A stretch of 64,000 nt of DNA. Source: Palsa-89 sp963824345. GTDB lineage: Bacteria > Acidobacteriota > Terriglobia > Bryobacterales > Bryobacteraceae. The stretch is taken from contig CAWGOZ010000003.1 of assembly GCA_963824345.1 (NCBI GenBank), positions 65,456-129,455 on the forward strand. Reading direction: 5' to 3'. The position numbers and the translations under genes were made by a program. Shown here in pieces: positions 51,301 to 58,980 of this stretch (position 1 is its first letter; each line of letters starts with the position of its first letter). The notes beneath the pieces are model-generated. The model was not told the origin of the DNA, ran no database searches, and saw only the letters and a program-made list of their open reading frames with translations.

Positions 51301-51518
51301 GTGGTAAGGGAGCGCTCGTAGGGTGAAGCCACCCGCTCTTCCATTTCTTCGGCGCTCAGACCGGTGTAACCCCACAGCACGGCGATAACGGGGATGTCGA
51401 CGTTGGGGAAGATGTCGATGGGCGTACGCAGAATGACAAGTGGGCTGATGAGCAGGATTAGGAGCGCTAGTACAACGAACGTGTACGGGCGATCGAGCGC
51501 GATTTTAACGATCCACAC
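48369..51518 (-). CDS. RND-family efflux pump permease
   Basis: 1049 residues from a GTG, typical for the family. The start MWIVKIALDRPYTFVVLALL, the docking and porter domains and TM4 LAVGILVDDATVTIENIDR with the paired Asp needed for proton transfer are all present. In TM10 the sequence is SVGVATANSILVISFAKE, where AcrB has Lys940; here that position is Ala. It is a trimeric proton-driven exporter in the inner membrane. The adaptor gene follows directly. The sequence CTTGCATGCA lies upstream at 51582. Confidence 0.95.
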   Translation of the reverse strand: MWIVKIALDRPYTFVVLALLILLISPLVILRTPIDIFPNVDIPVIAVLWGYTGLSAEEMEERVASPYERSLTTVVTDIDHLESQTVNGRSITKVFFHPGTRVDMAMAQLTAVAQNALHSMPPGSASPFMLVYNASSVPILQLALSGQGIPEQQLFDYAANFIRTQLATVKGAAVPWPYGGKQRQVMIDLQPALLQSKGLSPADVVNAVNTQNLILPTGTSKIGQFEYDVGLNASPETVQELNDLPVKAVGNSTIYVHDVANVRDGFSPQTNIVRRNGQRSTLLSILKFGDTSTLDIVRQVRGMLPKIAATLPPALKIEPIADQSVFVRAAVSGVVREAILAACLTAIMILLFLGSWRSTLIIAISIPLSILCSICALSALGETINIMTLGGLALAVGILVDDATVTIENIDRNFDEGKNLHSGILDGAAQIALPALVSTLCICIVFIPMFFLTGVARYLFIPLAEAVVFAMLASYVLSRTLVPTLAMYLLKPHSRHASEPESWNLAARFQRAFERGFDATRSAYLRTLETCIRRRRPFVPVFLALCAAAFLLIPWLGRDFFPVTDAGQFNLHFRAKTGTRIEETARLGDLIETSMHETIPASELSSIIDNIGLPYSSINMAYSNSAPVGTMDADVLVTLKPGHRPTDLFVHELRRKLPREFPGVSFYFLPADIISQILNFGLPAPIDIQVSGPNLAANHAFATNLLGQLRGVPGAVDLRIHQLFDLPRIQVNVNRTKAIESGYTQLDVANSLLISLSGSFQTTPAFWLDPKNGVSYSLVAQTPQYDVSSVSDLNNIPITGEAVHRPEIMGDVVSTSRRAEMAVVSHYNIQRAIDIFGNVQDRDLGAVASDIDRIVEKARPNLPRGSQLIVRGQIDTMQSSFRGLLGGLVLSIVLVYFLIVINFQSWLDPFIIITALPAAMAGIVIFLFVSRTTLSVPALMGAIMSVGVATANSILVISFAKEHLESEGDPARAALEAGFTRFRPVLMTALAMIIGMIPMALGLGEGGEQNAPLGRAVIGGLICATIATLFFVPTVFSMLHRKRVIADAR

Positions 51519-51581
51519 TTGGCAGAGAACTCCCTAGGACAAGGCGACGGCACCTATAGGCTCGTTACCCGTCTCTTCCGA

Positions 51582-51591
51582 CTTGCATGCA
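51582..51591. promoter_or_regulatory. CTTGCATGCA motif upstream of the RND pump
   Basis: The ten bases match the mhqO-upstream palindrome exactly and continue as GG instead of AG (11 of 12 identical). It lies about 65 bases before the pump GTG in the spacer 51519-51652. Confidence 0.35.
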
Positions 51592-51652
51592 GGTTCTCCG
51601 AACTCATTGTATCTTATGGCCAAAGTCGAGCTTCCCCGGTTCGAGCCAACCG

Positions 51653-52276
51653 CTACTTGCCCGCAGGTTCGCCGTCGGAAGGGAATTCGAAGGTCTCGCC
51701 GGCGGTATGAACGATCAGCGTACCGGGGCCGAGAGTTTTGCCGTTGCTGGGGAAAAACACGGCGCCGTCGGTGGATTCGCCCGACGCGAGCTTGGTGGGC
51801 ACCAGAGCTAGAGCGGACGCGGCGGCGCCGGCCTTCAGCCGTGACGACATACCGTAAGCCAACGCGGCCTGCCGGCGGGTTTCGTAGCCGTTGGTGGTCT
51901 GCATGTGTTCGTTACCGTAGACGCCGCGTTCGTAGGTAGTGACCAGTTTGATCACGTCGTGGCGGCCGCCTTTGGCCAGCATGGTGTTCACCACGCTGAG
52001 CGCGGTGGAGGCCTGCCACGTGGTTCCATCCAGTTGGCGGTAGGTGAACTCCTCGGGCTTGACGGTCCAAGAGACCGGCGACCCGTTGGAGATAGAAACC
52101 TGCATGATGGAATATTCCTTCAAGTGCGCGGGCAAATAGGCGAACATCACCGTGACGCCGCCCCGGGTGAGTGTTTTATATAAGAGCCCGTTGGATTCAA
52201 AGGGGATGATCTGCGCGGATAGCAGGGCACAACTCAGATAACATCCCAGCAGGCGCAGCGCGGTCCACCGCATCAT
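51653..52276 (-). CDS. Secreted protein of unknown function
   Basis: 207 residues from the ATG at 52276; ATG 52294 is another possible start. A signal peptide is visible (MMRWTALRLLGCYLSCALLS). The mature part is beta-rich, with MFAYLPAHLKEYSIMQVSIS, WTVKPEEFTYRQLDGTTWQA and a C-terminal TDGAVFFPSNGKTLGPGTL, giving a fold that may resemble immunoglobulin-like domains. I recognise no family. It is divergent from pckG and ends 134 bases before the pump operon start. Confidence 0.6.
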   Translation of the reverse strand: MMRWTALRLLGCYLSCALLSAQIIPFESNGLLYKTLTRGGVTVMFAYLPAHLKEYSIMQVSISNGSPVSWTVKPEEFTYRQLDGTTWQASTALSVVNTMLAKGGRHDVIKLVTTYERGVYGNEHMQTTNGYETRRQAALAYGMSSRLKAGAAASALALVPTKLASGESTDGAVFFPSNGKTLGPGTLIVHTAGETFEFPSDGEPAGK

Positions 52277-52314
52277 CCCATAATAGAATCGCATGGCCGG
52301 TAAACCATAGCCGG

Positions 52315-52343
52315 TTGGACGCGATTCCAAGATTCGGCATAAT
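52315..52343 (+). promoter_or_regulatory. pckG promoter, predicted leaderless
   Basis: TTGGAC (52315-52320), a 17-base spacer, then CATAAT (52338-52343, five of six). The predicted start falls on or one base before the ATG at 52351. The upstream in-frame ATG at 52342 lies inside the -10, which argues against it. Confidence 0.5.
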
Positions 52344-52350
52344 GGAGCTT

Positions 52351-54189
52351 ATGTCGACGGCAAGCACAAAAACACCTCGGGACGTGGCCCGGCCCATCAG
52401 CTCGAACAAGCATCTGCTGCGCTGGGTAGAGAAGATGGCGGATCTCACCAAGCCGCGGGATATTCATTGGGTGGACGGCTCCGAGGAAGAGAACGAGGCA
52501 TTGTGCGCCCAGATGGTGGAAGGCGGCACGTTCATCAAGCTGAATCAGGATCTTTGGCCGGGCTGCTACTACGCGCGCTCGGACGCGAGCGATGTGGCGC
52601 GCGTGGAGGATCGCACCTTCATCTGCTCGCTGGCCAAAGACACCGCGGGGCCAACCAACAACTGGGTGAATCCGTTTGAGATGCGCAAGACGCTGAAGAA
52701 GCTGTTCAGCGGATGCATGCGCGGCCGAACCATGTACGTGCTGCCTTTCAGCATGGGCCCGATAGGATCGCCCATGTCGCAGATCGGCGTGCAGCTCACC
52801 GACTCGCCTTACGTGGTGGTGAACATGCGTATCATGGCGCGCATCGGGCTGAAGGTGTTTCAAGAGATCGACAAAGACGAGAAGCGCGTCGTGCCGTGCA
52901 TGCACAGCGTGGGGATGCCGCTGGGGCCGGGGGATCGCGATGTGCCGTGGCCGTGCAACGACGAAAAGTACATCGTGCATTTCCCCGAGACCCGCGAGAT
53001 CTGGTCCTACGGATCGGGCTACGGCGGCAACGCCCTGCTGGGTAAAAAATGCTTCGCGCTCCGGATCGCCTCCAACATCGCGCGCGATGAAGGCTGGATG
53101 GCCGAGCACATGCTGATTGTGGGCGTGGAAGATCCGGCGGGCGAGAAAACCTACGTGGCGGCGGCCTTCCCCAGCGCCTGCGGCAAGACCAACTTCGCCA
53201 TGCTGATCCCGCCCAATGGATTCGAGGGCTGGAAAGTGTGGACGGTGGGCGACGACATCGCCTGGATCAAGCCGGACGAGAACGGCCGGTTGCGGGCCAT
53301 CAATCCCGAAGCTGGATTTTTCGGCGTGGCGCCGGGCACTTCGGTAAAGACCAACCCCAACGCCATGACCACGCTCGCGCGCAACTCCATTTTCACCAAC
53401 GTGGCGCTCACGCCAGAAGGCGGCGTGTGGTGGGAAGGCATGACCGACGAGCCGCCGGCCGAGTGCCTGGACTGGCGGGGAAACTTGTGGACGCCCCAGA
53501 TCGCCAAGGAGACCGGGGCCAAGGCGGCGCATCCCAACTCGCGCTTCACGGCGCCCGCGGCGCAATGCCCGACCATCGATCCGGCCTGGGAAGATCCCAC
53601 CGGCGTGCCGATCAGCGCCATGGTGTTTGGAGGCCGGCGAGCCACCACCATGCCGCTGGTGTATCAGGCGTTCAACTGGAGCGCGGGCGTGTACACGGGC
53701 GCCACCATGGGATCGGAAACCACCGCGGCAGCAGCGGGCGGCGTGGGGCAGGTGCGGCGTGATCCGATGGCGATGCTGCCGTTCTGCGGTTATCACATGG
53801 GCGATTATTTCCGGCATTGGATCAAGATGCAGCGGTCGCTGACGGAGACGCCGCGGATTTTTCACGTGAACTGGTTCCGCAAGGGCGCCGACGGCCAGTT
53901 TCTGTGGCCGGGCTTCAGCGAGAATATGCGGGTGTTGAAGTGGATCGTGGACCGCGCGCACGGGCGCTCACTAGGACGCGAGACCCCCATCGGCTGGATG
54001 CCGCGCTATGAGGATCTCCATTGGCAGGGGCTGAACTTCTCGCGCGAGCAGTTCGAGGAGCTGCAGGCCTTCGACCATGCCGCGTGGCAGAAGGAAGTGA
54101 TCCAGCACGAGGAATTGTTCCTGGCGCTGCACGATCATCTGCCGCCGGAGATGATTTACGAGCGCGAGCTGCTGATTTGCCGGCTGTAG
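52351..54189 (+). CDS. pckG: Phosphoenolpyruvate carboxykinase (GTP)
   Basis: 612 residues from the ATG at 52351. The GTP-type signature is plain: the P-loop with catalytic Cys FPSACGKTNFAMLIPP, VGDDIAWIKPDENGRL, GTSVKTNPNAM, MGSETTAAAAGG and FCGYHMGDYFRHWIKM. It converts oxaloacetate and GTP to phosphoenolpyruvate and CO2 for gluconeogenesis. It is monocistronic, with a hairpin after the stop. Confidence 0.97.
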   Translation: MSTASTKTPRDVARPISSNKHLLRWVEKMADLTKPRDIHWVDGSEEENEALCAQMVEGGTFIKLNQDLWPGCYYARSDASDVARVEDRTFICSLAKDTAGPTNNWVNPFEMRKTLKKLFSGCMRGRTMYVLPFSMGPIGSPMSQIGVQLTDSPYVVVNMRIMARIGLKVFQEIDKDEKRVVPCMHSVGMPLGPGDRDVPWPCNDEKYIVHFPETREIWSYGSGYGGNALLGKKCFALRIASNIARDEGWMAEHMLIVGVEDPAGEKTYVAAAFPSACGKTNFAMLIPPNGFEGWKVWTVGDDIAWIKPDENGRLRAINPEAGFFGVAPGTSVKTNPNAMTTLARNSIFTNVALTPEGGVWWEGMTDEPPAECLDWRGNLWTPQIAKETGAKAAHPNSRFTAPAAQCPTIDPAWEDPTGVPISAMVFGGRRATTMPLVYQAFNWSAGVYTGATMGSETTAAAAGGVGQVRRDPMAMLPFCGYHMGDYFRHWIKMQRSLTETPRIFHVNWFRKGADGQFLWPGFSENMRVLKWIVDRAHGRSLGRETPIGWMPRYEDLHWQGLNFSREQFEELQAFDHAAWQKEVIQHEELFLALHDHLPPEMIYERELLICRL

Positions 54190-54209
54190 GGCACGGCAGA
54201 ATTCAGAAG

Positions 54210-54227
54210 GTGGCGTCGCCGGGCCAC
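54210..54227 (+). terminator. Hairpin after pckG (terminator candidate without T run)
   Basis: GTGGC (54210-54214) pairs with GCCAC (54223-54227) around an eight-base loop, 21 bases after the stop. There is no T tract, so it may be Rho-aided or only a stabilising hairpin. Confidence 0.3.
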
Positions 54228-54270
54228 TAAGGTGTTTCCCCGAGTCGGGACCCCCGCAAACACTGCCGTT

Positions 54271-54341
54271 CTAAGGCGACCTCAGGCTGGATCTAGTACC
54301 AAGAGCTAATTGCCGATACCGTGCTTCGGCCTTAGTCTAAG
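54271..54341 (+). other. Inverted CTAAGGC repeats in the leader of the CpaE-like gene
   Basis: CTAAGGC (54271-54277) and GCCTTAG (54329-54335) could pair around 51 bases. The latter also begins CTTAG-T-CTAAG (54331-54341), an alternative small palindrome just before the start, and CTAAGG also occurs at 54227. I match it to no known riboswitch. Confidence 0.25.
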
Positions 54342-54360
54342 TTCAGGAGTGTCAAAAGAG

Positions 54361-55566
54361 ATGCTTAGAGGCATAATTATCTGTCCCGACGCTGACCTGA
54401 ATGAGCGTCTAGAGGCGATACTAACGGAGATCGGGATCGTCAGCGTCACTCGAACACTCGACCATTATCCGAACCCGCTGGAGCTCCTGCGTTTTCTGCG
54501 TGCGCACGCGCCGCAAGTGATCTTCGTCAGTACCGAATCGACCACTAAGGCCATGGAGCTGGCCCGCGAGGTAGAGAAGAACACGCCGGGCGTGCAGATC
54601 GTAGCGATCAGCCGCTTCGTGGATCCGCAGATTCTGCTGGAAGTGATGCGGGCCGGGATTCGGGAGTTTGCGTCGCTGCCCTTCGATCGCCAAGCGCTGG
54701 TAGACGCCTTGTCGCGTGTGAAGGACACCGTGCAGGCACGGCCTCCGGCCATTGAAGCCACCAACCAGGTTTACAGCTTCCTGCCATCCAAGGCCGGCGT
54801 GGGAACATCCACGCTGGCGTTGAACGCGGCGGTGGCCATGTCGCGACTACCGGACTCTTCCGTGCTGCTGTCCGACTTCGACTTGAACTCGGGCATGGTA
54901 CGGTTCATGCTGAAGCTGGATAACACCTATTGCGTCACCGACGCGGCCGAGCATGCGCTCGAGATGGACGAGAGCTTGTGGCCCACCATGGTCACCAGCA
55001 TCGATAAGCTGGACGTATTGCACGCCGGGAAGCTGAACCCCGATTTTCGCATCGAGCCCACCCAGATCCGCCATCTGATGGAGTTCATGCGGCGCAACTA
55101 CAGCGCACTGTGTTTCGATATGTCCGGGAACCTGGAGCGATATTCGCTCGAGATCATGCACGAATCCAAGCGGATTTTCCTGGTATGCACCCCCGAAATT
55201 CCGTCGCTGCACCTGGCGCGCGAGAAGTATCTCTATCTCAAGCAGCTTGATCTGGGCGAACGGGTGAGCGTATTGCTGAATCGTTACCCGAAGCGTTCCC
55301 TGATCACCCCGCAGCAGATCGAACAGCTGCTGGGCGTTCCCATCTACATGACGTTCCCGAACGACTATCAGGGAGTGCAGCGCGCCATGACGGCGGGGCG
55401 CTGGGTGGAACCGGGCAGCGAACTTGGCCGGCAATTCACGGCGCTCGCACAGACCATGCTGGAACCCAAGACAGCCGCCGCGCCGGAGCCGAAGAAGCGC
55501 TTCATCGAGTTCTTCTCGGTAGTGCCAAGCAAGGCAGTAACGCCGGTGCGCAAGTCCGCGGGCTAA
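54361..55566 (+). CDS. cpaE: CpaE/TadZ-like pilus-assembly ATPase with pseudo-receiver domain
   Basis: 401 residues from the ATG at 54361, preferred over upstream codons because an AGGAG and AAGAG tract precedes it. Residues 1-115 resemble a response-regulator receiver (IIICPDADLNERLEAIL, LLEVMRAGIREFASLPFD), but where the phospho-Asp would lie the sequence is VIFVSTES, so it cannot be phosphorylated in the usual way. A MinD/ParA-type ATPase follows, with the deviant P-loop PSKAGVGTSTLALNAA and SDFDLNSG. Relatives localise Flp/type IV pilus machinery. No other tad or pil gene is in the window. Confidence 0.82.
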   Translation: MLRGIIICPDADLNERLEAILTEIGIVSVTRTLDHYPNPLELLRFLRAHAPQVIFVSTESTTKAMELAREVEKNTPGVQIVAISRFVDPQILLEVMRAGIREFASLPFDRQALVDALSRVKDTVQARPPAIEATNQVYSFLPSKAGVGTSTLALNAAVAMSRLPDSSVLLSDFDLNSGMVRFMLKLDNTYCVTDAAEHALEMDESLWPTMVTSIDKLDVLHAGKLNPDFRIEPTQIRHLMEFMRRNYSALCFDMSGNLERYSLEIMHESKRIFLVCTPEIPSLHLAREKYLYLKQLDLGERVSVLLNRYPKRSLITPQQIEQLLGVPIYMTFPNDYQGVQRAMTAGRWVEPGSELGRQFTALAQTMLEPKTAAAPEPKKRFIEFFSVVPSKAVTPVRKSAG

Positions 55567-55603
55567 GCCGACGAGCGCCAGTGCGTGCACACCGCGACTT
55601 CGC

Positions 55604-55609
55604 TATCAT
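55604..55609 (+). promoter_or_regulatory. -10 element of dedA, predicted leaderless
   Basis: TATCAT ends six bases before the TTG at 55616, which puts the transcription start on the start codon. There is no Shine-Dalgarno and no clear -35. Confidence 0.4.
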
Positions 55610-55615
55610 CTTCTG

Positions 55616-56227
55616 TTGGAAAGCGCAGTCCTTCAGTGGGTCGCCAGCTACGGCTATGTGGCCATCTTCGGGCTCCTCATGCTGGGCATCGTGGGCCTGC
55701 CGGTGCCGGATGAAACCCTGCTCACCGGCTGCGGCTTTCTAATCTACCGGGGGAATCTCGATCCCATTCCCGCCTTTGCCAGCGCTCTGGCGGGCAGCCT
55801 GTGCGGCATCACCTGCAGCTACATTATCGGGCGCACGCTGGGATGGAAGTTTCTGCACTCGCGGGCCGGGCGGTTGTTGCATATTCGCGACGAACAGATC
55901 CGCTGGGTGCACGACTGGTTCAATCGCATTGGGCACTGGACATTGATGCTCGGCTACTTTATCCCGGGCGTGCGCCATTTCACGGCGATTGTGGCCGGCA
56001 CCTCCAAGTTGGAATACCACGGGTTCGCCGTCTTTGCCTATACCGGCGCGCTGCTGTGGGTCAGCACGTTTCTATTCATCGGCTACCATTTCGGCTCGCG
56101 CTGGGAAGACATTCTAAGGCTGATCGACCATAACCTGAAATATGCTTCTGCAGCGCTCGGCGTGCTGGTCGTGGCGTACGCGGCGATTCTTTACCTGCGC
56201 CGCAGGAAGTCTACTCCTCGATCGTAA
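55616..56227 (+). CDS. DedA-family membrane protein
   Basis: 203 residues from a TTG. The family core is GLPVPDETLLTGCGFLIYRG, AGSLCGITCSYIIGRTLGWK and the conserved GYFIPGVRHFTAIVAGTSKL (the R-x-F/H-x3-AG motif), with four to five membrane segments. DedA proteins help recycle lipid carriers such as undecaprenyl phosphate and keep membrane potential. It ends 17 bases inside the 3' end of the opposing mrp gene. Confidence 0.92.
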   Translation: MESAVLQWVASYGYVAIFGLLMLGIVGLPVPDETLLTGCGFLIYRGNLDPIPAFASALAGSLCGITCSYIIGRTLGWKFLHSRAGRLLHIRDEQIRWVHDWFNRIGHWTLMLGYFIPGVRHFTAIVAGTSKLEYHGFAVFAYTGALLWVSTFLFIGYHFGSRWEDILRLIDHNLKYASAALGVLVVAYAAILYLRRRKSTPRS

Positions 56228-57035
56228 GAGAAGGGCCTTTTTTGCCGCTTTCCTCAGCGGCGCGGCGCTGCACTTCACGTGCGATGGCCACAAACGGCGC
56301 GCCGGCGTCGCCCAGCGTGATGGGCTGGCCGGTGTCGCCACCGATACGAACCGCGGGATCCAAAGGCAATTCGCCGAGAAACGGAACGTTCATCATCTCG
56401 GCGGTTTTCCGTCCCCCGCCGTGGCTGAAGACATCGATGCGCTCGCGGCAGTGCGGACATTCCAGGTAGCTCATGTTCTCCACCAGCCCGAGGATGGGCA
56501 CGCGAACCTGCTGGAACATGTGGATGGCTTTGCGGGCATCTTCGAGCGAGACCTCCGACGGTGTAGTGACCACCACGGCGCCAGTGAGCGGCGCGGTTTG
56601 AATGAGCGACAGTTGCACATCGCCGGTACCCGGCGGCAGGTCGACAATCAAATAGTCGAGTTGGCCCCAATCGACGCCTCGCAGAAACTGCTGGATGACG
56701 CTGTGCAGCATGGGGCCGCGCCAAACCAGCGGCTTGTCGCCGGGATTCAAGAAGCCCATGGACATGATGCGCAGGCCGTTTTTCTCCAGCGGCTGGATGC
56801 GCTCGCCCACCGCCTGCGGCTGCGCCCGCACACCCATCATGAGGGGCACGTTGGGCCCGTAAACATCGGCGTCCAGGAGACCAACCTGGTGGCCCAGGCG
56901 CGATAGCGCAACCGCCAGATTCACGGCTACGGTGGTCTTTCCGACGCCGCCTTTGCCCGATCCGACGGCAATCAGATTCTGTACGCCTGGGATCGGAACC
57001 TTCGGCTGTTCGGCCTGCGCTGTATTGGGACCCAT
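56211..57035 (-). CDS. mrp: Mrp/NBP35-family iron-sulfur carrier P-loop ATPase
   Basis: 274 residues. The deviant Walker A is VGSGKGGVGKTTVAVNLA, DADVYGPNVPLMMG, IVDLPPGTGDVQLS and ENMSYLECPHC with the cluster-binding C-x-x-C. The N-terminal MIP18/DUF59-like domain found in many homologues is absent; only about 18 residues precede the ATPase. It binds and transfers [4Fe-4S] clusters to target proteins in the cytoplasm. Confidence 0.94.
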   Translation of the reverse strand: MGPNTAQAEQPKVPIPGVQNLIAVGSGKGGVGKTTVAVNLAVALSRLGHQVGLLDADVYGPNVPLMMGVRAQPQAVGERIQPLEKNGLRIMSMGFLNPGDKPLVWRGPMLHSVIQQFLRGVDWGQLDYLIVDLPPGTGDVQLSLIQTAPLTGAVVVTTPSEVSLEDARKAIHMFQQVRVPILGLVENMSYLECPHCRERIDVFSHGGGRKTAEMMNVPFLGELPLDPAVRIGGDTGQPITLGDAGAPFVAIAREVQRRAAEESGKKGPSLTIEE

Positions 57036-57065
57036 TACTCTGATGTTAGATCAGTTGCCGTTCGA

Positions 57066-58946
57066 TCATCGCGCCGATTTTAGAACGTAATCCCATTCCT
57101 GGCCGGCGCGATCCCGCACATACGCGATGTCGCGATCCAGCAGGAAACCATCCTTGACCATTTGCTGGGCGGCGGCGGTGATCTTTTCAAGATAGGCGTC
57201 CTTGCTGGGATAACGCTCCTGGATGGACATGCGCGGATCTTTGCGTTTCGTGCGTTCGGCCTTGTTTACGGGAAATGGAATCCACGATCCGGCCATGCTG
57301 TACAACTGATCGGGCGCGCCGATCTTGGGGCTGCGCAGATTCCAGCCGGTGTAGGAAGCCAGCGGGACTTGAATTTCGGGCATGCGGATGCCGGAGGTTT
57401 CGTTGCCGTCAAGATTCACTTGCGGCACCAGGGTGGGAAAGGGCGGTCCGAGTTTGGGAGGCTCGCTGGAAAAATCGAGCTGGAACGCCCGGCGATTGTA
57501 GCGCGGCGTGGCGATGCCGGGGATCTTCGGAAATGCATATTCGCCGACCGGGACCAATTGAGCATTCCCGTCCGCGGGCGCTATCAGCGGGTAGAGGGAA
57601 GCCGGGGGCTGCTTGCCTTCCGCCAGCCAGGCCTGCAGGGCAACCAACAACGCCCGCATCGCCGGGTTATAGTCGGTGGTGCTGTCGAGGTTCTGCGCCT
57701 CCAGGCGGCGCGGCGGAAGACGTCCCGCCCCGTGCCGCGAGCCGGGAAAAAAATAAACGCGTGTGTCCTTGGCGGGCGGCGCGTCTTTTTTGCCGTCGAG
57801 GCTGGTGTGGATCAGCGAAGCGGCACGGCCCCAATATTCGTACGATCCGTTGGTGTAGAAAATTTTCGGAACGGTCTCCGTGCGCTTCGCGTTGGTCAGC
57901 AGCCCGCCGTCATCGGTGAACGGCGGGACATCCACCGGATAGAGGATGTTAAAGAAGGGATGGCCGTCGCGGGAGGCCTGCGCGAAGCGCGCATTGAAGC
58001 CGCCGCGGCCGGCGCCGGCTATATCGGCCCAGACAGCGTCGAAAACGCGCCGCGTGTGTTCGTCCTGGTTAAAACCGTCATACAAAAAGGTGCGCAGAAA
58101 TCGGCCGCTTTGCGAAATGCCGAAGCCGATCGTTCGCAGGATGTCTTTGTTCAGGCCGCCAAGCGGGGTGTCCACGCCGCCATACTTGAGATAGGACACG
58201 GCATCGCGTACCGCGGCGGGACCAGCGCCGACCAGCAGCGGATCCTTGGCCAGGTAGATCACTTCGTAAATCTTGCCGGGCTCGAAACCGGCCGCCATGC
58301 TGACATGCGTGGAATCGGAGAAGCTCCAATCCTCGCGAGGGATGAGGCGACGCTGGCCGTCGACCGTGTCCCGGACGAATATCTTGTTGGCGGAATCCAT
58401 CGGATCGGACACGGCGTAACCGATTTCATCGCGATCACCCAGGGGAATCGTGGTCACGCGTTCATTGCCTTCCCATTCGGAGCGGACAAGTCCCGTGATC
58501 GGCTTGCCGTTCTTCGTCACAACGGGAGCCTCGGCGCGCAGCAGGCCAGGCGTCGGCGGCAGATCCAGTTCCCAGCCAACCCACGCCAGCGTGAAGCCTT
58601 GATCCAGCAAAAATTGGTCGCCCAGGTTGAACACGGCCGTCATGCCTTTGCCGCCGCGATTCGGAATCTCCACCAGCAGCGTTCCGTTACGCTTGGCCGC
58701 ATCGCGCGGGCGCAGGATATAGAGGTCCCCGGAGAATTCGACCTCGCCCTTGGCGTTGCGCGGCGCCAGGTCGATATCGGCGATAAACCGGTTGGGCGCA
58801 AGCTGCGGAGCAACGGCGTAGTGTACCTTTGCGGCGATGCGCTCGTAGCCGCCGTCTTCGGACCGGTCGGTGACCTCCACATTGGTTACGGCCGCGAAGC
58901 TGGTGCAGGCGATCAGAACAGTGGTGGCGGAGAGGCGATCGAGCAT
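57066..58946 (-). CDS. Large secreted alpha/beta hydrolase-domain protein
   Basis: 626 residues. A short signal peptide (MLDRLSATTVLIACTSFAAV) precedes a beta-rich N-terminal part (about 20-220) and a hydrolase part with the nucleophile elbow GFGISQSGRFLR (about residue 279), YTNGSYEYWGRAASLIH and GSRHGAGRLPPRRL with a candidate His. This layout matches the Abhydrolase_10-type proteins of unknown substrate. It would act in the periplasm or outside. It lies 30 bases upstream of mrp in the same direction. Confidence 0.8.
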   Translation of the reverse strand: MLDRLSATTVLIACTSFAAVTNVEVTDRSEDGGYERIAAKVHYAVAPQLAPNRFIADIDLAPRNAKGEVEFSGDLYILRPRDAAKRNGTLLVEIPNRGGKGMTAVFNLGDQFLLDQGFTLAWVGWELDLPPTPGLLRAEAPVVTKNGKPITGLVRSEWEGNERVTTIPLGDRDEIGYAVSDPMDSANKIFVRDTVDGQRRLIPREDWSFSDSTHVSMAAGFEPGKIYEVIYLAKDPLLVGAGPAAVRDAVSYLKYGGVDTPLGGLNKDILRTIGFGISQSGRFLRTFLYDGFNQDEHTRRVFDAVWADIAGAGRGGFNARFAQASRDGHPFFNILYPVDVPPFTDDGGLLTNAKRTETVPKIFYTNGSYEYWGRAASLIHTSLDGKKDAPPAKDTRVYFFPGSRHGAGRLPPRRLEAQNLDSTTDYNPAMRALLVALQAWLAEGKQPPASLYPLIAPADGNAQLVPVGEYAFPKIPGIATPRYNRRAFQLDFSSEPPKLGPPFPTLVPQVNLDGNETSGIRMPEIQVPLASYTGWNLRSPKIGAPDQLYSMAGSWIPFPVNKAERTKRKDPRMSIQERYPSKDAYLEKITAAAQQMVKDGFLLDRDIAYVRDRAGQEWDYVLKSAR

Positions 58947-58980
58947 ACGTGGACATTGTAGCTTTTATGCCAGCGGTAGC

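Noticed and set aside
57162..58961. A 599-codon plus-strand frame opposite the large hydrolase
   Set aside because: Antisense to a gene with signal peptide and nucleophile motif; composition is of the shadow type.
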